Positions 9,181 to 19,174 of a stretch of 64,000 nucleotides of DNA are shown in pieces. This stretch comes from CAVVSQ01 sp963848825 (GTDB lineage: Bacteria > Planctomycetota > Planctomycetia > Gemmatales > Gemmataceae): NCBI GenBank assembly GCA_963848825.1, contig CAWKFA010000017.1, positions 558,001-622,000 on the forward strand, read 5' to 3'. The notes beneath the pieces were generated by a model. The model did no database searches, was not told the origin of the DNA, and was given only the letters and a program-made list of their open reading frames with translations. The number at the start of each line of letters is the position of its first letter. The first letter of the stretch is position 1. The position numbers and the translations under genes were made by a program.

Positions 9181-12163
9181 GGTGAAGACGCCGTCGCTGG
9201 CGGCACAGGCATGGAGCTGTCCCGTGAAAACGTTGCGCCACTTCTGGCCAGGGATGGTGGCGGGCAAATTGAGACGCGTATCTTGCCAGGCCGCCGAGCC
9301 GGGCAGTTGCGCCGGCCCAATTAGCCTGGTGAGTATCCGAGGCACGGCGACGACGCGCCGTGCTCGCCTCTTTTTGACGTGCGAAGCTGAAGACGTTCTC
9401 CGCATATTGACCCGTGACTTGAACTGGCAGGTAGGATCCTTCGGTAAACAGTCCGCCATGATCACGGCGGCAGCGCAAGCCCAAACAGGTGAGCCAGAGT
9501 TTGATGCGGCCGTCTTCTTTCGCTGCCCCCAGCTCATCCGTCAGGGCCGTAAAATCGGTGCCGCTGTCACTTTGTTTTCGCAATAGGTCGTCGAGCATGC
9601 GGCGGCGCAGGGCATAGTCGACCGGCCGGCGATTGTCCGGATCGACCAGGCTGAAGTCCCAAATCTCGGTCCCCTGGTAGAAATCCGGTACGCCGGGGGC
9701 GGCCAGCTTGACTAATGTTTGGCCAAGCGAATTGAGCATACCGTAATGGCTGATGCGCTTTTGAAAAAGTCGCAAGTCTTCAAGAAAGACGGCGCTGATT
9801 TCGGGGTCGAGGATTTTGGCCACGAAGCCCTGCACCGCCTCGTCATATTCCGCATTGGGATTGATCCAGCTCGTATGCACCTTGGCTTCCTGAAGGGCTT
9901 TCCGCAGGTAGGCTTTGATGCGTTCGACGAATGCCGGGTAATCGGCGTTGCCCGGCGTCTCCACGGGCCAGGCGCCGAGCAACGTTTGATAAAGTAAATA
10001 CTCCTCATTGTTATCCGGAGCCAGCGTTTCATCCACCAGCGCGCGGTGGGCACTATTGAGACGGCTCCAACGGGCCACCGCGCGCCTGCCACTCGTCGGG
10101 AATTTCCGACAGGACGTCCAGACGCGCCCGCACGTCTTCGCTCCGCTTCGTGTCGTGGGTGGATGATCGAGGACAGCGCCCACGGCCAATGTCGCTGCCG
10201 GTCCTGCGAAGGCGCGATGCAAACTGGCGGCTGACCAGCCGAAATGCTCCGGATTGCCGCCGACTTCGTTCAGAGATAACAGGCGGTTGTAGACATAAAA
10301 CGCCGTGTCTTCGACTCCCTTGGCCATGACGGGCGCCGTGACCTGTTGGAATTTACCTACCCAGCGACTTTGCTCCTCCTGAAAATCACGGCTGGGGCTT
10401 TCGGATGTCGGCGTTCGTAGCAAGAGGGTGTCGCGAACAAAATGGATCAGCGACGTACTCATGGCCGGGTTTCTGGTGGACGTGCGGCGCACGGCGCGAG
10501 AACCTGTTTGCGATCGGCATCGTCGATTGGTTCCCCGTGAATGTAGGAGCGATAGACCGGAAAATAAGCGATGATTTCGCGGAGAGCCTGGCGCAGACTG
10601 TGCAGCGTAAAGTCGCGCGACCAGCGGTTTTTTTGAGCCAGCCGGTCGAGCTGATGAGATAAAGCCTGGAGCTCGCCGGACAGGGCGATCTGCAAGATCA
10701 AGGCTTTCTGGCGATAGATCACATCGACAAATGGCGTGTCGTCTCCCGTCCATTCTCGATATAGGCGCGTAAAGGCTTCACCATTGTCGCCGGCGACGAA
10801 CAAGCCGTTGACCCAGTTCAAGAATTCATAGCCGCTCGTGCCATAGGTTGGCCAGTGGCCCGGCAACTCCTCATCCACGCCCAGGATCTTCTCGACCACA
10901 ACATATAAGGGCCAGCGCCGCGGCCCTTCCGCCAGCTTCAGGTGGCGGTCGATTTGCTCGCGGGCGACTTCTACAAGTTCTTTCCAATCAGGCTCGGCGG
11001 CCGTTCGGCTTGCCTCATACGTGGCGACACCTGGTACAGCAAGAATTCTTCTTGCAAGCGCTGGAGGTATTGCTTGGGGTCGAACAAACCATCCGGATGA
11101 TCGATCCGCAATCCCGTTACTTTGCCTTCCGCCAGGAAGCGCAGCACCAGCTCATGCGTCACCGCGAAAACTTCGGGCCGCTCCATGCTCAGGGCGGCCA
11201 GGTCGTTGACGTCAAAAAAGCGGCGGTAATTGATCTCGTCCGCCGCCACGCGCCAGTAGGCCAGGCGATAGGCCTGGTCGTCCAGCAATTTTTCGAGAAG
11301 GTCGAAACTGCGGCAGCGCCGGTTTGGCCGTTGAAAGAGGCGAGGTTCTCTTCCAGGAACTGCAATATCGCGGGACATTCAGCCGTCAGCGTGGCCAGAC
11401 GCCGTTTAATGATCTCCTTCTCGCGCAGGCCTTCCTTGACTTTTGCCGGATCGAGCTCGTCCCGTCCGGGAAGATTTTTGACTGCCGTAAGTATGCTCTG
11501 ATATTCATGCAGCGGCGGCGCTTCAGCGCCCAGCAGCGTTCCCAGTACTTCGAGGCGATGCGCGAGAATTTGGCCATAGGTACGTGGAGCAACGGGAAAG
11601 GAATGCTCGTAATAGTGGACGGAGAAGGCCCCGGCCAGGTATTTCAGGCTTAGTTGTTGGGCCTCGAGCACCTGGCCGTAACGCTGTCCAAGAATGGGGA
11701 CCAGGACGCGGCCCTGAAGTTCGGCGCGCGTGGATGCGGTCCACGCAATGTCAAAAAAACTCGCGAAAGGCGATGCGGGCCCATTTTCCAGGACATCGTT
11801 CCACCAGGGGTTCTCGTTGGTGAGCACGGCCATGTGATTGGGCACCATGTCCAGGATTTGCCCAAGTCCTCGACCCTTGAGGGCGCTGACCCAATTTTCA
11901 AAATCCACCGCCGTGCCAATTTCAGGATTGACCTGATTGTGTTCGGTGATGTCGTAACCGTGCTTGCTGCCGGAACGGGCCTTGAGGATAGGAGAAACGT
12001 AACAATCGGTGATGCCCAGGTCGTGAAAGTAGGGCACAAGTTCGGTGGCGTCGCGAAAGGTGAAGCCGGCATGAAACTGAAGTCGGTAAGTAGCTTCCGG
12101 AAGCCGGGTCTGTGCCAACTTGGCCAGGGCGCCCGCCAAAATCTCTTCAAGCCGATTTTCCAT
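9121..12163 (-). CDS. treY: Malto-oligosyltrehalose synthase (TreY; multiple frameshifts)
   Basis: Isomerises the reducing-end glucose of maltodextrins to an alpha,alpha-1,1 linkage, giving the TreZ substrate. The N-terminus has the family start PEATYRLQFHAGFTF, then YVSPILKARSGSKHGYD, ILDMVPNHMA, TGLRIDHPDGL (nucleophile region), MAKGVEDTAFY and PGVPDFYQGTE; the C-terminus ends in a strand-rich domain to 9121. At least six frame changes are visible (near 11315, 11020, 10490, a compensated pair near 10200/10100, and near 9390). The total length of about 1,010 codons is slightly above the family norm. Such regular spacing without lost conserved blocks suggests sequence errors rather than decay. 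It is convergent with the debranching enzyme (60-nt overlap). Confidence 0.85.
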
Positions 12164-12382
12164 GAGGTTATTGAATAGATAAAAAGGAACTCATCTTATC
12201 AAGGCTGACGTTTTTGTCGACCTACCGTTTGCCCATTCCTGTAGACAAGACGGCTGGTTTTGCGCACGGCTTTGGGCAAATGTTTGCCCAGGCCTGGAAA
12301 TCTTTTTCCCATCTAGCCTGCGAGCAAAGTTCTTCCATGAAAATAGTGGTCGACGGGCATGCGCTGCGGCTTTTGAGAGACC

Positions 12383-12595
12383 CTAACGGCGCTGGACGTC
12401 GACGTTAACGCCCGGCGCGTTCACCTTGACGTTGCCGGGGCCACCGCCTTTGCCGTCGACGCTGATGTCAACTCCGGGTGCGTTGATGCGCACTTTCGGT
12501 TCTGAAGGCGGCGGTACGACTGGGGGATTGTTCGATTTACCGCAGCCGAATGCCAAAAATGCTGCCGCCATGCATAGGTAAGACAATTGCTTCAT
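12383..12595 (-). CDS. Small lipoprotein
   Basis: 70-residue predicted lipoprotein. It has a short signal sequence (KQLSYLCMAAAFLAFGC) with lipobox AFGC, a proline-rich linker (NNPPVVPPPSEP), then two related short strands RINAPGVDISVDG and KVNAPGVNVDVQ that look like an internal repeat. No enzyme motif is present. The start ATG at 12595 has TTGGAG upstream. The product is probably a periplasmic or outer-membrane-anchored peptide of unknown role. Confidence 0.6.
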   Translation of the reverse strand: MKQLSYLCMAAAFLAFGCGKSNNPPVVPPPSEPKVRINAPGVDISVDGKGGGPGNVKVNAPGVNVDVQRR

Positions 12596-12826
12596 AGATG
12601 GCTCCAATGATTCTGGAAGAATGCTTGTTGGCAGTGCCTAGGCAAATGGTATACCGGCCAATTTTGGCGAAGCGTTCACGTTTTGGCCACCAAATGTAAC
12701 CCCACAAATAAACGGGGGCAGTGTCGCGATGAACTCCGCTAGAGCCAGCTAATAAACACAGTTGGCATATACTTTGCAGAAAACGAGCCGGTGAATCTGA
12801 ATTATTATCGCAAAAGGAGACTAACC

Positions 12827-13561
12827 ATGAACAAAGTGGCGCGAATCGGTGCAGTATTTTCCCTGACTTTGGGATTATTGGTCACCGGGGGTTGCGGCAA
12901 GAAGAGTCAGCCGGGCGGCGAACCTGGAACCCGCAATGAATTTACCCTACGGGGCCCGACGGGAGCAACGTCCATCAAGCCGGGCGAATCGCAAACCGTG
13001 ACCATCAGCATGGATCGCGGCAAGGACTTTAAGGACGCCGTGAACCTCAAGGCGGAAAGCCCCAAGGGCATTGAAGCCGACCTGACGCCCGCGGTACTGA
13101 ACGCCAGCGATAAGGGTGACGTGCAAATGAAAATCACCGCCCACCGTGATGCTGCCGCCGGTGATAACATGGTTCGCCTCCTCGCCACACCGGCAGCGGG
13201 CAAAGCCACGACGCTGGACGTCAAAGTGAAAGTGACCCCGTTACAGGAATCGTTTACTTTGAAAGGCCCACTGCTGGAAACCTCCATCAAGCAAGGCGAC
13301 ACCCAGACGATCAACTTTTCCGTGAATCGCGATAACGACTTCAAACAGGCAATTAAATTTACCGCCGATGCACCCAAGGATACGAAGGTCGAAGTCACCC
13401 CGGCCGAGGTGCAACCGTCGGACAAAAGCCAGCTTAATCTACGCATCATGGTAGACCCCAAGGCCGCCGTGGGTGAACATGTGATCCATGTCACGGGTAC
13501 GCCCGCCAGCGGCCAACCCGTGGTCACCGACGTAAAGTTCCGGGTCAAGGAACCAGGCTAA
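12827..13561 (+). CDS. Lipoprotein with two tandem Ig-like domains
   Basis: About 244 aa. Signal sequence with lipobox (TGGC) at residues ~16-26, followed by two homologous ~100-residue domains. Each begins EFTLRGP/SFTLKGP, has TSIKPGESQTVTISM / TSIKQGDTQTINFSV, and ends in a strand-rich segment. This is typical of planctomycete lipoproteins with Ig-like or cohesin-like folds and suggests a structural or binding role at the cell envelope. The start ATG at 12827 follows AAAAGGAGACTAACC, a strong ribosome binding site. The frame is intact, and the gene ends just before a good hairpin terminator. Confidence 0.72.
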   Translation: MNKVARIGAVFSLTLGLLVTGGCGKKSQPGGEPGTRNEFTLRGPTGATSIKPGESQTVTISMDRGKDFKDAVNLKAESPKGIEADLTPAVLNASDKGDVQMKITAHRDAAAGDNMVRLLATPAAGKATTLDVKVKVTPLQESFTLKGPLLETSIKQGDTQTINFSVNRDNDFKQAIKFTADAPKDTKVEVTPAEVQPSDKSQLNLRIMVDPKAAVGEHVIHVTGTPASGQPVVTDVKFRVKEPG

Positions 13562-13588
13562 ACAATAACCTTTGCCAGGGAGATTATC

Positions 13589-13621
13589 AGGGCGATCGGA
13601 TCGCAATGGTCCGGTCGCCCT
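13589..13621 (+). terminator. Hairpin terminator of the two-domain lipoprotein
   Basis: 12-bp stem (one G-T pair) formed by AGGGCGATCGGA and TCCGGTCGCCCT around a 9-nt loop, followed by a T-rich stretch (TCTTGTTCATATT). It lies 28 nt after the lipoprotein stop. Confidence 0.7.
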
Positions 13622-13765
13622 TCTTGTTCATATTATCTTCATATCGTCGTGAAATCGACAACCAGAAACGGCTCCGGATATACAATATCCCTTCGCGACT
13701 GGACGAATTCGCTTCTCGTTCCTGGATTGGCCCGGCTGCTGTACGACGAGTGATCCTCAAGGGAA

Positions 13766-15460
13766 ATGGCGCTTATGCTCCTTCCTGGCCCAAGCTCTTC
13801 CGGCGTGCCCGATATTCCAGCGCCCGTGGACATTCTCCTGGTGGACGACCATCCCGCCAATTTGCTGTCGCTGGAAGCCATCCTGGCTGACCTTGGACAA
13901 AATTTGATCAAGGCGAGTTCGGGCGAAGAAGCCTTGCGGCGTGTTTTGACGACTGACTTCGCGGTGATTCTGCTGGACGTGCAAATGGAGGACCTGGACG
14001 GCTTCGAGACAGCGAAGCTTATTCGGGGCCGGGAGAGATCGCGGCAGACGCCCATAATTTTTTTGACGGCCTACGAGAGCAACAGATTATCGACCGAAGA
14101 AGCCTATGCTCTCGGCGCAGTCGACTACCTTCTCAAGCCGCTTGTGCCCGTGATTCTGAAGGCCAAGGTCGCCGGCTTTATTGAACTTTTTCGAAAAACG
14201 GAGCAGGTCAAGCAACAGGCCGAACAACTCCGTCAGATGGAGCGCCAGGAGTTTACGCAAAAGCTGGCGGACGAAAATGCCCGTTTGCGTCAAGCCGAGG
14301 AAAAACTCAAGGACGAAGCCAGGCGGAAAGACGAGTTCCTCGCCATGCTGGCCCATGAGCTCCGCAATCCGCTCGCTCCTGTGCGGAATGCGCTGCAAAT
14401 CATGAAGATTACGGGTATCGACGCCGACGCGGCCGAGCAGGCCCGGCAGATCATGGAGCGCCAGATCAGCCACATGGTGCGCCTGGTGGACGACCTGCTT
14501 GATGTTTCCCGAATCATGAGAAATCGTATCGAGTTGCGTAAGGACCGCCTGGACATCGCCACGGTATTTGCCCGCGCGGTGGAGACGGCCCAGGAAGCCA
14601 TGGACGCCCAGGGGCATGAATTAAGCGTGTCGTTGCCGGCGCCGCCCATTTTAATCGAGGGGGACCAGGTGCGTCTGGCCCAGGTGCTCAGTAATTTGCT
14701 ACTGAACGCCGCCAAGTTCACCAATAAAGGGGGCCGTGTTTCGCTATCTGCCGAGCGGGAGGCGCCCTCGGACGACTTTGCGGAAACGGGCAGTGTGTTG
14801 ATTCGCGTGCGCGACAGCGGCATCGGCATCGATGAGCACTTGTTGCCTGACATTTTTGATATTTTTGTCCAGTCGAACCGTACGCTGGCACGCTCTCAGG
14901 GAGGGCTGGGGATCGGCCTTACGGTGGTGAAACGAATTGTGGAAATGCATGGCGGGAAGGTCACCGCAATGAGCATGGTGGGTCAAGGCACCGAATTCGC
15001 GATTCGCTTGCCGGCCTTACCCGTCCACCAGAGCACCGTTCCACGCGGCGCAGAGGTTCCGCTGGCCGCCGCGGCCCATCCACGGCGCGTGCTCATCGTG
15101 GACGACAACGTCGACATCGCCAAAAGCACAGCCATGTTCCTGCGTCTGCTGGGGCACAGTGTGGCAACGGCTTACAACGGTACGGATGCCCTGAGACTGG
15201 CTAGCGATTTTCAACCGCAGGTCGCCTTTTTAGATATCGGCTTACCGGACATGACCGGCTACGATCTGGCGAGACAGTTGCGTGCTCGGCCTGAAAATGG
15301 GGACCTGGTTATCATCGGCATCACCGGGTATGGCAGGGAAGAAGATCGTCAACTGTCGGAGCAGGCTGGCTTTGACCGGCACCTGATCAAGCCCGTCGAT
15401 CCGCCCTTGCTGGCGGAGTTGTTGGTGGAGTTCGGGGGCAGCCAGACGTCACTGACCTAA
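13766..15460 (+). CDS. Hybrid histidine kinase REC-HisKA-HATPase-REC
   Basis: Cytoplasmic, 564 aa, intact. Receiver 1 (residues ~20-140: ILLVDDH, phospho-acceptor in VILLDVQMEDLDG, conserved K in DYLLKP), coiled-coil linker rich in Q/E/K (~145-190), HisKA with acceptor His in AHELRNPLAP, HATPase with NLLLNAAKF, DSGIGI and GGLGIGLTVV, and receiver 2 (VLIVDDN, VAFLDIGLPDMTG, HLIKPVD). The receiver-first layout, without a membrane segment, means it is probably itself a phosphorelay target. The HisKA-HATPase-REC part resembles the kinase at 91-1705. An ATG at 13775 is better spaced from AAGGGA than 13766. The 3' end overlaps the convergent ligase by 4 nt. Confidence 0.9.
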   Translation: MALMLLPGPSSSGVPDIPAPVDILLVDDHPANLLSLEAILADLGQNLIKASSGEEALRRVLTTDFAVILLDVQMEDLDGFETAKLIRGRERSRQTPIIFLTAYESNRLSTEEAYALGAVDYLLKPLVPVILKAKVAGFIELFRKTEQVKQQAEQLRQMERQEFTQKLADENARLRQAEEKLKDEARRKDEFLAMLAHELRNPLAPVRNALQIMKITGIDADAAEQARQIMERQISHMVRLVDDLLDVSRIMRNRIELRKDRLDIATVFARAVETAQEAMDAQGHELSVSLPAPPILIEGDQVRLAQVLSNLLLNAAKFTNKGGRVSLSAEREAPSDDFAETGSVLIRVRDSGIGIDEHLLPDIFDIFVQSNRTLARSQGGLGIGLTVVKRIVEMHGGKVTAMSMVGQGTEFAIRLPALPVHQSTVPRGAEVPLAAAAHPRRVLIVDDNVDIAKSTAMFLRLLGHSVATAYNGTDALRLASDFQPQVAFLDIGLPDMTGYDLARQLRARPENGDLVIIGITGYGREEDRQLSEQAGFDRHLIKPVDPPLLAELLVEFGGSQTSLT

Positions 15461-16415
15461 CCGAGCACTTGCGGGATTTCTCGCACCACGGATCGGGCAG
15501 ACTTGTCCTCGCGCAGGCCCAAAAAGACCGGTTGCCGCATGACGCCGTCTGCCGTCCACTCTTGAAAAGCGACCTCGCAAACTTGTGTGGGTTTGACCCA
15601 CTGGACCGGCGCATTGGTCTTGGGCGGTTCCCTGAAGGGGCAGCATCTGCGCACGAGTTGATCAAGATGTTTGCGCAGCTCGAGCAAGCCCTTCGCATCG
15701 AAACCCGTGCCTGCGTGGCCTGCATATTTGAGCTCGTCAGCCTCATAGACGCCCAAAATGAGCGCCCCCAGGCCGCTGCGTGTCCCCGCGGTTCCGTAAA
15801 CCCGGCGATGACGACCTCCTGTTGCTTACGCGCTTTGATTTTAAGCCAGTTGTCGCTACGGACGCCGTCGAGGTAAGGGCTAGCCCCGTTCTTGGCGACG
15901 ATGCCTTCCAGGGATTGCTGGGTCGCCGCCTGGAAAAAATCAATACCACGATCCTCGATATGTTCGCTGAGGCGAAGAATATTTGGCTGGCGTTTCAGAA
16001 GTGTCGTCAAGCGTTCCTTGCGTCGCCACAGCGGCAACGGGCGCAGATCTTCGCCCGCCATGTAGAGCAGGTCAAAGATGCAGAAAACGAGATTGCCCTG
16101 ACCCGTTCTTTGGTAATTTTGCAGTAACTGAAAGCGCGATTTACCCTCGTCGTCAAGAACGACGAGCTCGCCATCCAGGACGACATCGCGCTTCAACCTG
16201 GCGAGCGCTTCGAAGACCGGCCTGAAACGGTTTTCAAAGGATATCTGATTGCGCGAGTATAAACGGACGTGACCCTGCTCGATTTCGGCAATCGCCCGGA
16301 ACCCATCCCATTTAATTTCAAAGAACCAACCCGCCCGGTCAAAAGGCTGCGCGACCAGGGTCGCCAACATCGGCGTGATATTGTGGGGCATCGGTGTTGG
16401 CACGTGCTTCGGCAT
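15457..16415 (-). CDS. ATP-dependent DNA ligase, LigD ligase-domain type (one frameshift)
   Basis: About 319 aa. The nucleotidyl-transferase motif is EIKWDGFRAI (Lys is the AMP acceptor), followed by DGELVVLDDEGKSRFQLLQ, SLEGIVAKN and WLKIK. The C-terminal OB-fold part (VQWVKPTQVCEVAFQEW) is read after a frame change near 15770. It corresponds to the ligase module of bacterial NHEJ LigD, without polymerase or phosphoesterase modules. No Ku gene is in this window. The start at 16415 matches the usual beginning, a short leader then PMLATLV. It is divergent from the alcohol dehydrogenase and convergent with the hybrid kinase. Nick sealing in stress repair is the expected role. Confidence 0.82.
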
Positions 16416-16755
16416 AGGGCAAGTCAACTTGTTGTGCTGCACCTCATCCGGGGGCTGGCGGTCACCGCGTTCCCAAATCCCATAAACATTTAGCGTGCCA
16501 GCCATGCAGATGGCGTTTTTACCAGTCAGTGCACCTATTTTGCGCGTCGCGTTGCGCAGCGAAAGGTCAAAATCGCCCACGCTGGGCTTAACAATTTCAG
16601 GCAGGCCCAAGTTGTGCCTGTCGTCAAAATTCGCTGCCTTTACAAGGTAATCATTGTAGCCGACAGGATATTCCAGGGCGGCACAGGCACAAAAATTGCC
16701 AACCATCTTGGGTGCTTTTGGAACCCCGATAATTCCCCTGGCATAGGAGCAGACG
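16416..16755. other. Intergenic region between divergent ligase and alcohol dehydrogenase
   Basis: 340 bp. The minus-strand frame of the ligase is open through it but shows no domain-like content, so I treat it as non-coding. It probably holds both promoters; I could not recognise a convincing one. Confidence 0.4.
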
Positions 16756-17927
16756 ATGCGAGCACTTTGTTGGCATGGGACCGGTGACGTGCGAATCGAT
16801 AATGTTCCGGACCCCAAGATTCAAGACCCCCGAGATATCATCGTCAAAATTACCTCTTCGGGCATCTGCGGCTCTGACCTTCATTTGTTCGACGGCTTCA
16901 TGCCAACGATGGAAAAAGGCGACATCCTCGGACACGAGCCCATGGGCGAAGTCGTGGAGACGGGCAGCGCGATTACCAACCTAAAAAAAGGGGACCGCGT
17001 CGTGGTTCCCTTCACCATTTCCTGCGGGTCCTGTTTCTTTTGCCGTAAAACGCTTTATTCTTGCTGCGATAATTCGAACCCCAATGCGGAGGTCCGCGCA
17101 AGGCGATGGGCCATTCACCCGCGGGCCTCTTTGGCTTTTCTCACATGCTCGGTGGCTACCCCGGCGGCCAGGCGGAGTACCTCCGCGTGCCCTTCGCCGA
17201 TGTCGGACCGATCAAGATAGAATCGGGCCTGCCGGATGAAAAGGTCGTTTTTCTTTCCGATATCTTTCCAACGGGATATATGGCTGCCGAGAATTGCCAG
17301 ATGGAACCAGGAGACACCATCGCCATCTGGGGTTGTGGCCCGGTGGCGCAGTTTGCGATTAAAAGCGCCTGGATGTTTGGCGCGGGCAGGGTTATCGCCA
17401 TCGATCGGGTGCCAGAGCGTTTGAAAATGGCCGAGAAAGAGGGTAAAGCCGAAACCATCAACTTTGACAAGGAGGACGTCTATCCGAAGCTCATGGAAAT
17501 GACCAAGGGGCGCGGGCCCGACCGCTGCATCGATGCGGTTGGCTGTGAAGCACATGCTCTGCACACGCTGGATGCGGTGGTGGACAAGGTAAAGACCGCC
17601 ATGATGCTGGCGACCGATCGCGCCCATGTTTTACGCGAAGCGATCATGTGTTGCCGCAAGGCGGGCACCATCTCCGTGCCCGGCGCCTATGTTGGCTACC
17701 CCGACAAATTGCCCTTCGGGGCCTTCATGAACAAAGGCCTGACCATGAAATCTGGTCAAACGCACATGCAACGGTACCTAAAACCGTTGTTGCAAAAAAT
17801 CGAAAAAGGGGAGATCGATCCTTCGTTTGTCATCACGCACCGAGTAAAATTGGCCGATGCACCGGCCGCCTACAAAACCTTCCGTGACAAGAAGGATGGG
17901 TGTATCAAGGTTGTCTTGACGCCTTGA
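16756..17927 (+). CDS. Zinc-dependent alcohol dehydrogenase, formaldehyde-dehydrogenase-like (one frameshift)
   Basis: MDR-family NAD(P)-dependent dehydrogenase of about 390 aa. The catalytic zinc site is SGICGSDLHLFDG and GHEPMGEV; the structural zinc cysteine cluster is CGSCFFCRKTLYSCC; the Rossmann motif is WGCGPVAQFAI. The C-terminal half (MKSGQTHMQRYLKPLL, AYKTFRDKKDGCIKVVL) matches the long glutathione-independent formaldehyde dehydrogenase-like branch. The frame changes once near 17090. The start follows ATAGGAGCAGACG. It is the first gene of a plus-strand pair with the flavoenzyme 34 nt downstream. Confidence 0.85.
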
Positions 17928-17961
17928 ATTTCGGCGGATACGGCGCAATCTGGAAAAATGC

Positions 17962-19164
17962 ATGGACCTCCGTAGCGGCCATTCTTTTTGGCTCATAAAG
18001 AATGGCCTGCTCGGAGTCTATCCCTCGCTGCGCCAGCATCAAACGTCCGACGTGGCCATCATCGGCGGAGGCATCACCGGAGCCTTGATAGCATATCGCT
18101 TCGCCCAAGAAGGTATTGACGTCGTCCTGGTTGATAAGCGAGAAGTGGCTACGGGCAGCACGGCCGCGAGCACAGCGCTGCTGCAATACGAGGCCGACCT
18201 GGAACTGGTGGACCTGGCCCTCAAAGTTGGCATCGCCAACGCGGTTCGTAGCTACCGGCTGGGGCAAGAAGCGATTGCCAAAATCGAACGGTTGGTGCGG
18301 GACCTCGGTGTTGACTGCGCCTTCGAACGCAAAAGCTCGCTCTATCTCGCCAGCGCCAACTCCCACGTGAAGAAATTGCGGCAGGAATACGAGCTTCGAC
18401 GCCAACACGATTTCGACGTCGAGTACCTGGACGCCAGTGATATCGCTTCGAGCTTTCCCTTTCGTGCCCACGCAGCAATTTTGGCGTCCGGGGACGCTCA
18501 GGTAGACGCTTTTCGCCTGGCCCACGCGCTCTTGGGCGCGGCATCGCGGCGGGGAGCTAGGATCTTTGATCGTACCGCCATCGAGCACATTGAGCAGCGG
18601 CGCGATTCCTTCGTGCTCACCACGGCCGCCGGTTTCAACGTGAATTCCCGGCACTGGTATTTGCCACCGGCTACGAGTCGCAGCGTTACCTGAAACAAAA
18701 AATAGGCGATTTACACAGTACGTTCGCTTTGATCACGGAGCCCCTGGCAGTCTTTCCCGCAGTGGCCGGACAGATGTTTGATTTGGGAGACGGCCCGGCC
18801 GTATTGCTACCTGCGCGCCACGTCGGACGAGCGCATCCTGATCGGTGGCAAAGACTCTAAATTTGCCACGGACCATCGCCAGGACCGCCTTGTTAAAAAC
18901 AAAACCAGACAGCTTGAACGACGCCTGAAACGAATGTTTCCCGAGACGGAAACCGAAACGGCCTATGCCTGGGCCGGCACTTTTGGCATGACGTCCGACG
19001 GGCTTGCTTACATCGGTCGGTCGCCCGAGTGGACCAACGCTTACTTTGCCCTGGGCTACGGCGGCAATGGAATTACGATGAGCGTGATCGCCGCGGATTT
19101 GATCGTCGATGACTACCTGGGACGTGTCAATCCAGATGCCAGGATCTTCGCGTTCGACCGCTAA
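17962..19164 (+). CDS. FAD-dependent oxidoreductase, DAO/glycine-oxidase family (frameshifted)
   Basis: The N-terminal dinucleotide-binding motif is VAIIGGGITGALIAYRFA with VVLVDKR. The middle domain is a substrate-binding domain, and the C-terminus carries the second FAD motif region AWAGTFGMTSDGLAYIG and YFALGYGGNGITMSVIAA. It belongs to the DAO superfamily; the substrate amine or amino acid is unknown. At least two frame changes occur (near 18650 and near 18765), with coding continuing to 19164. It resembles the neighbouring Rieske-fused flavoenzyme but lacks the Rieske domain. The genes converge with only 10 nt between stops. Confidence 0.78.
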
Positions 19165-19174
19165 GGGCACGCCG

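Noticed and set aside
16416..16817. N-terminal extension of the ligase
   Set aside because: Open frame but overlaps the divergent dehydrogenase start and has no ligase-family content; the family begins near PMLATLV.
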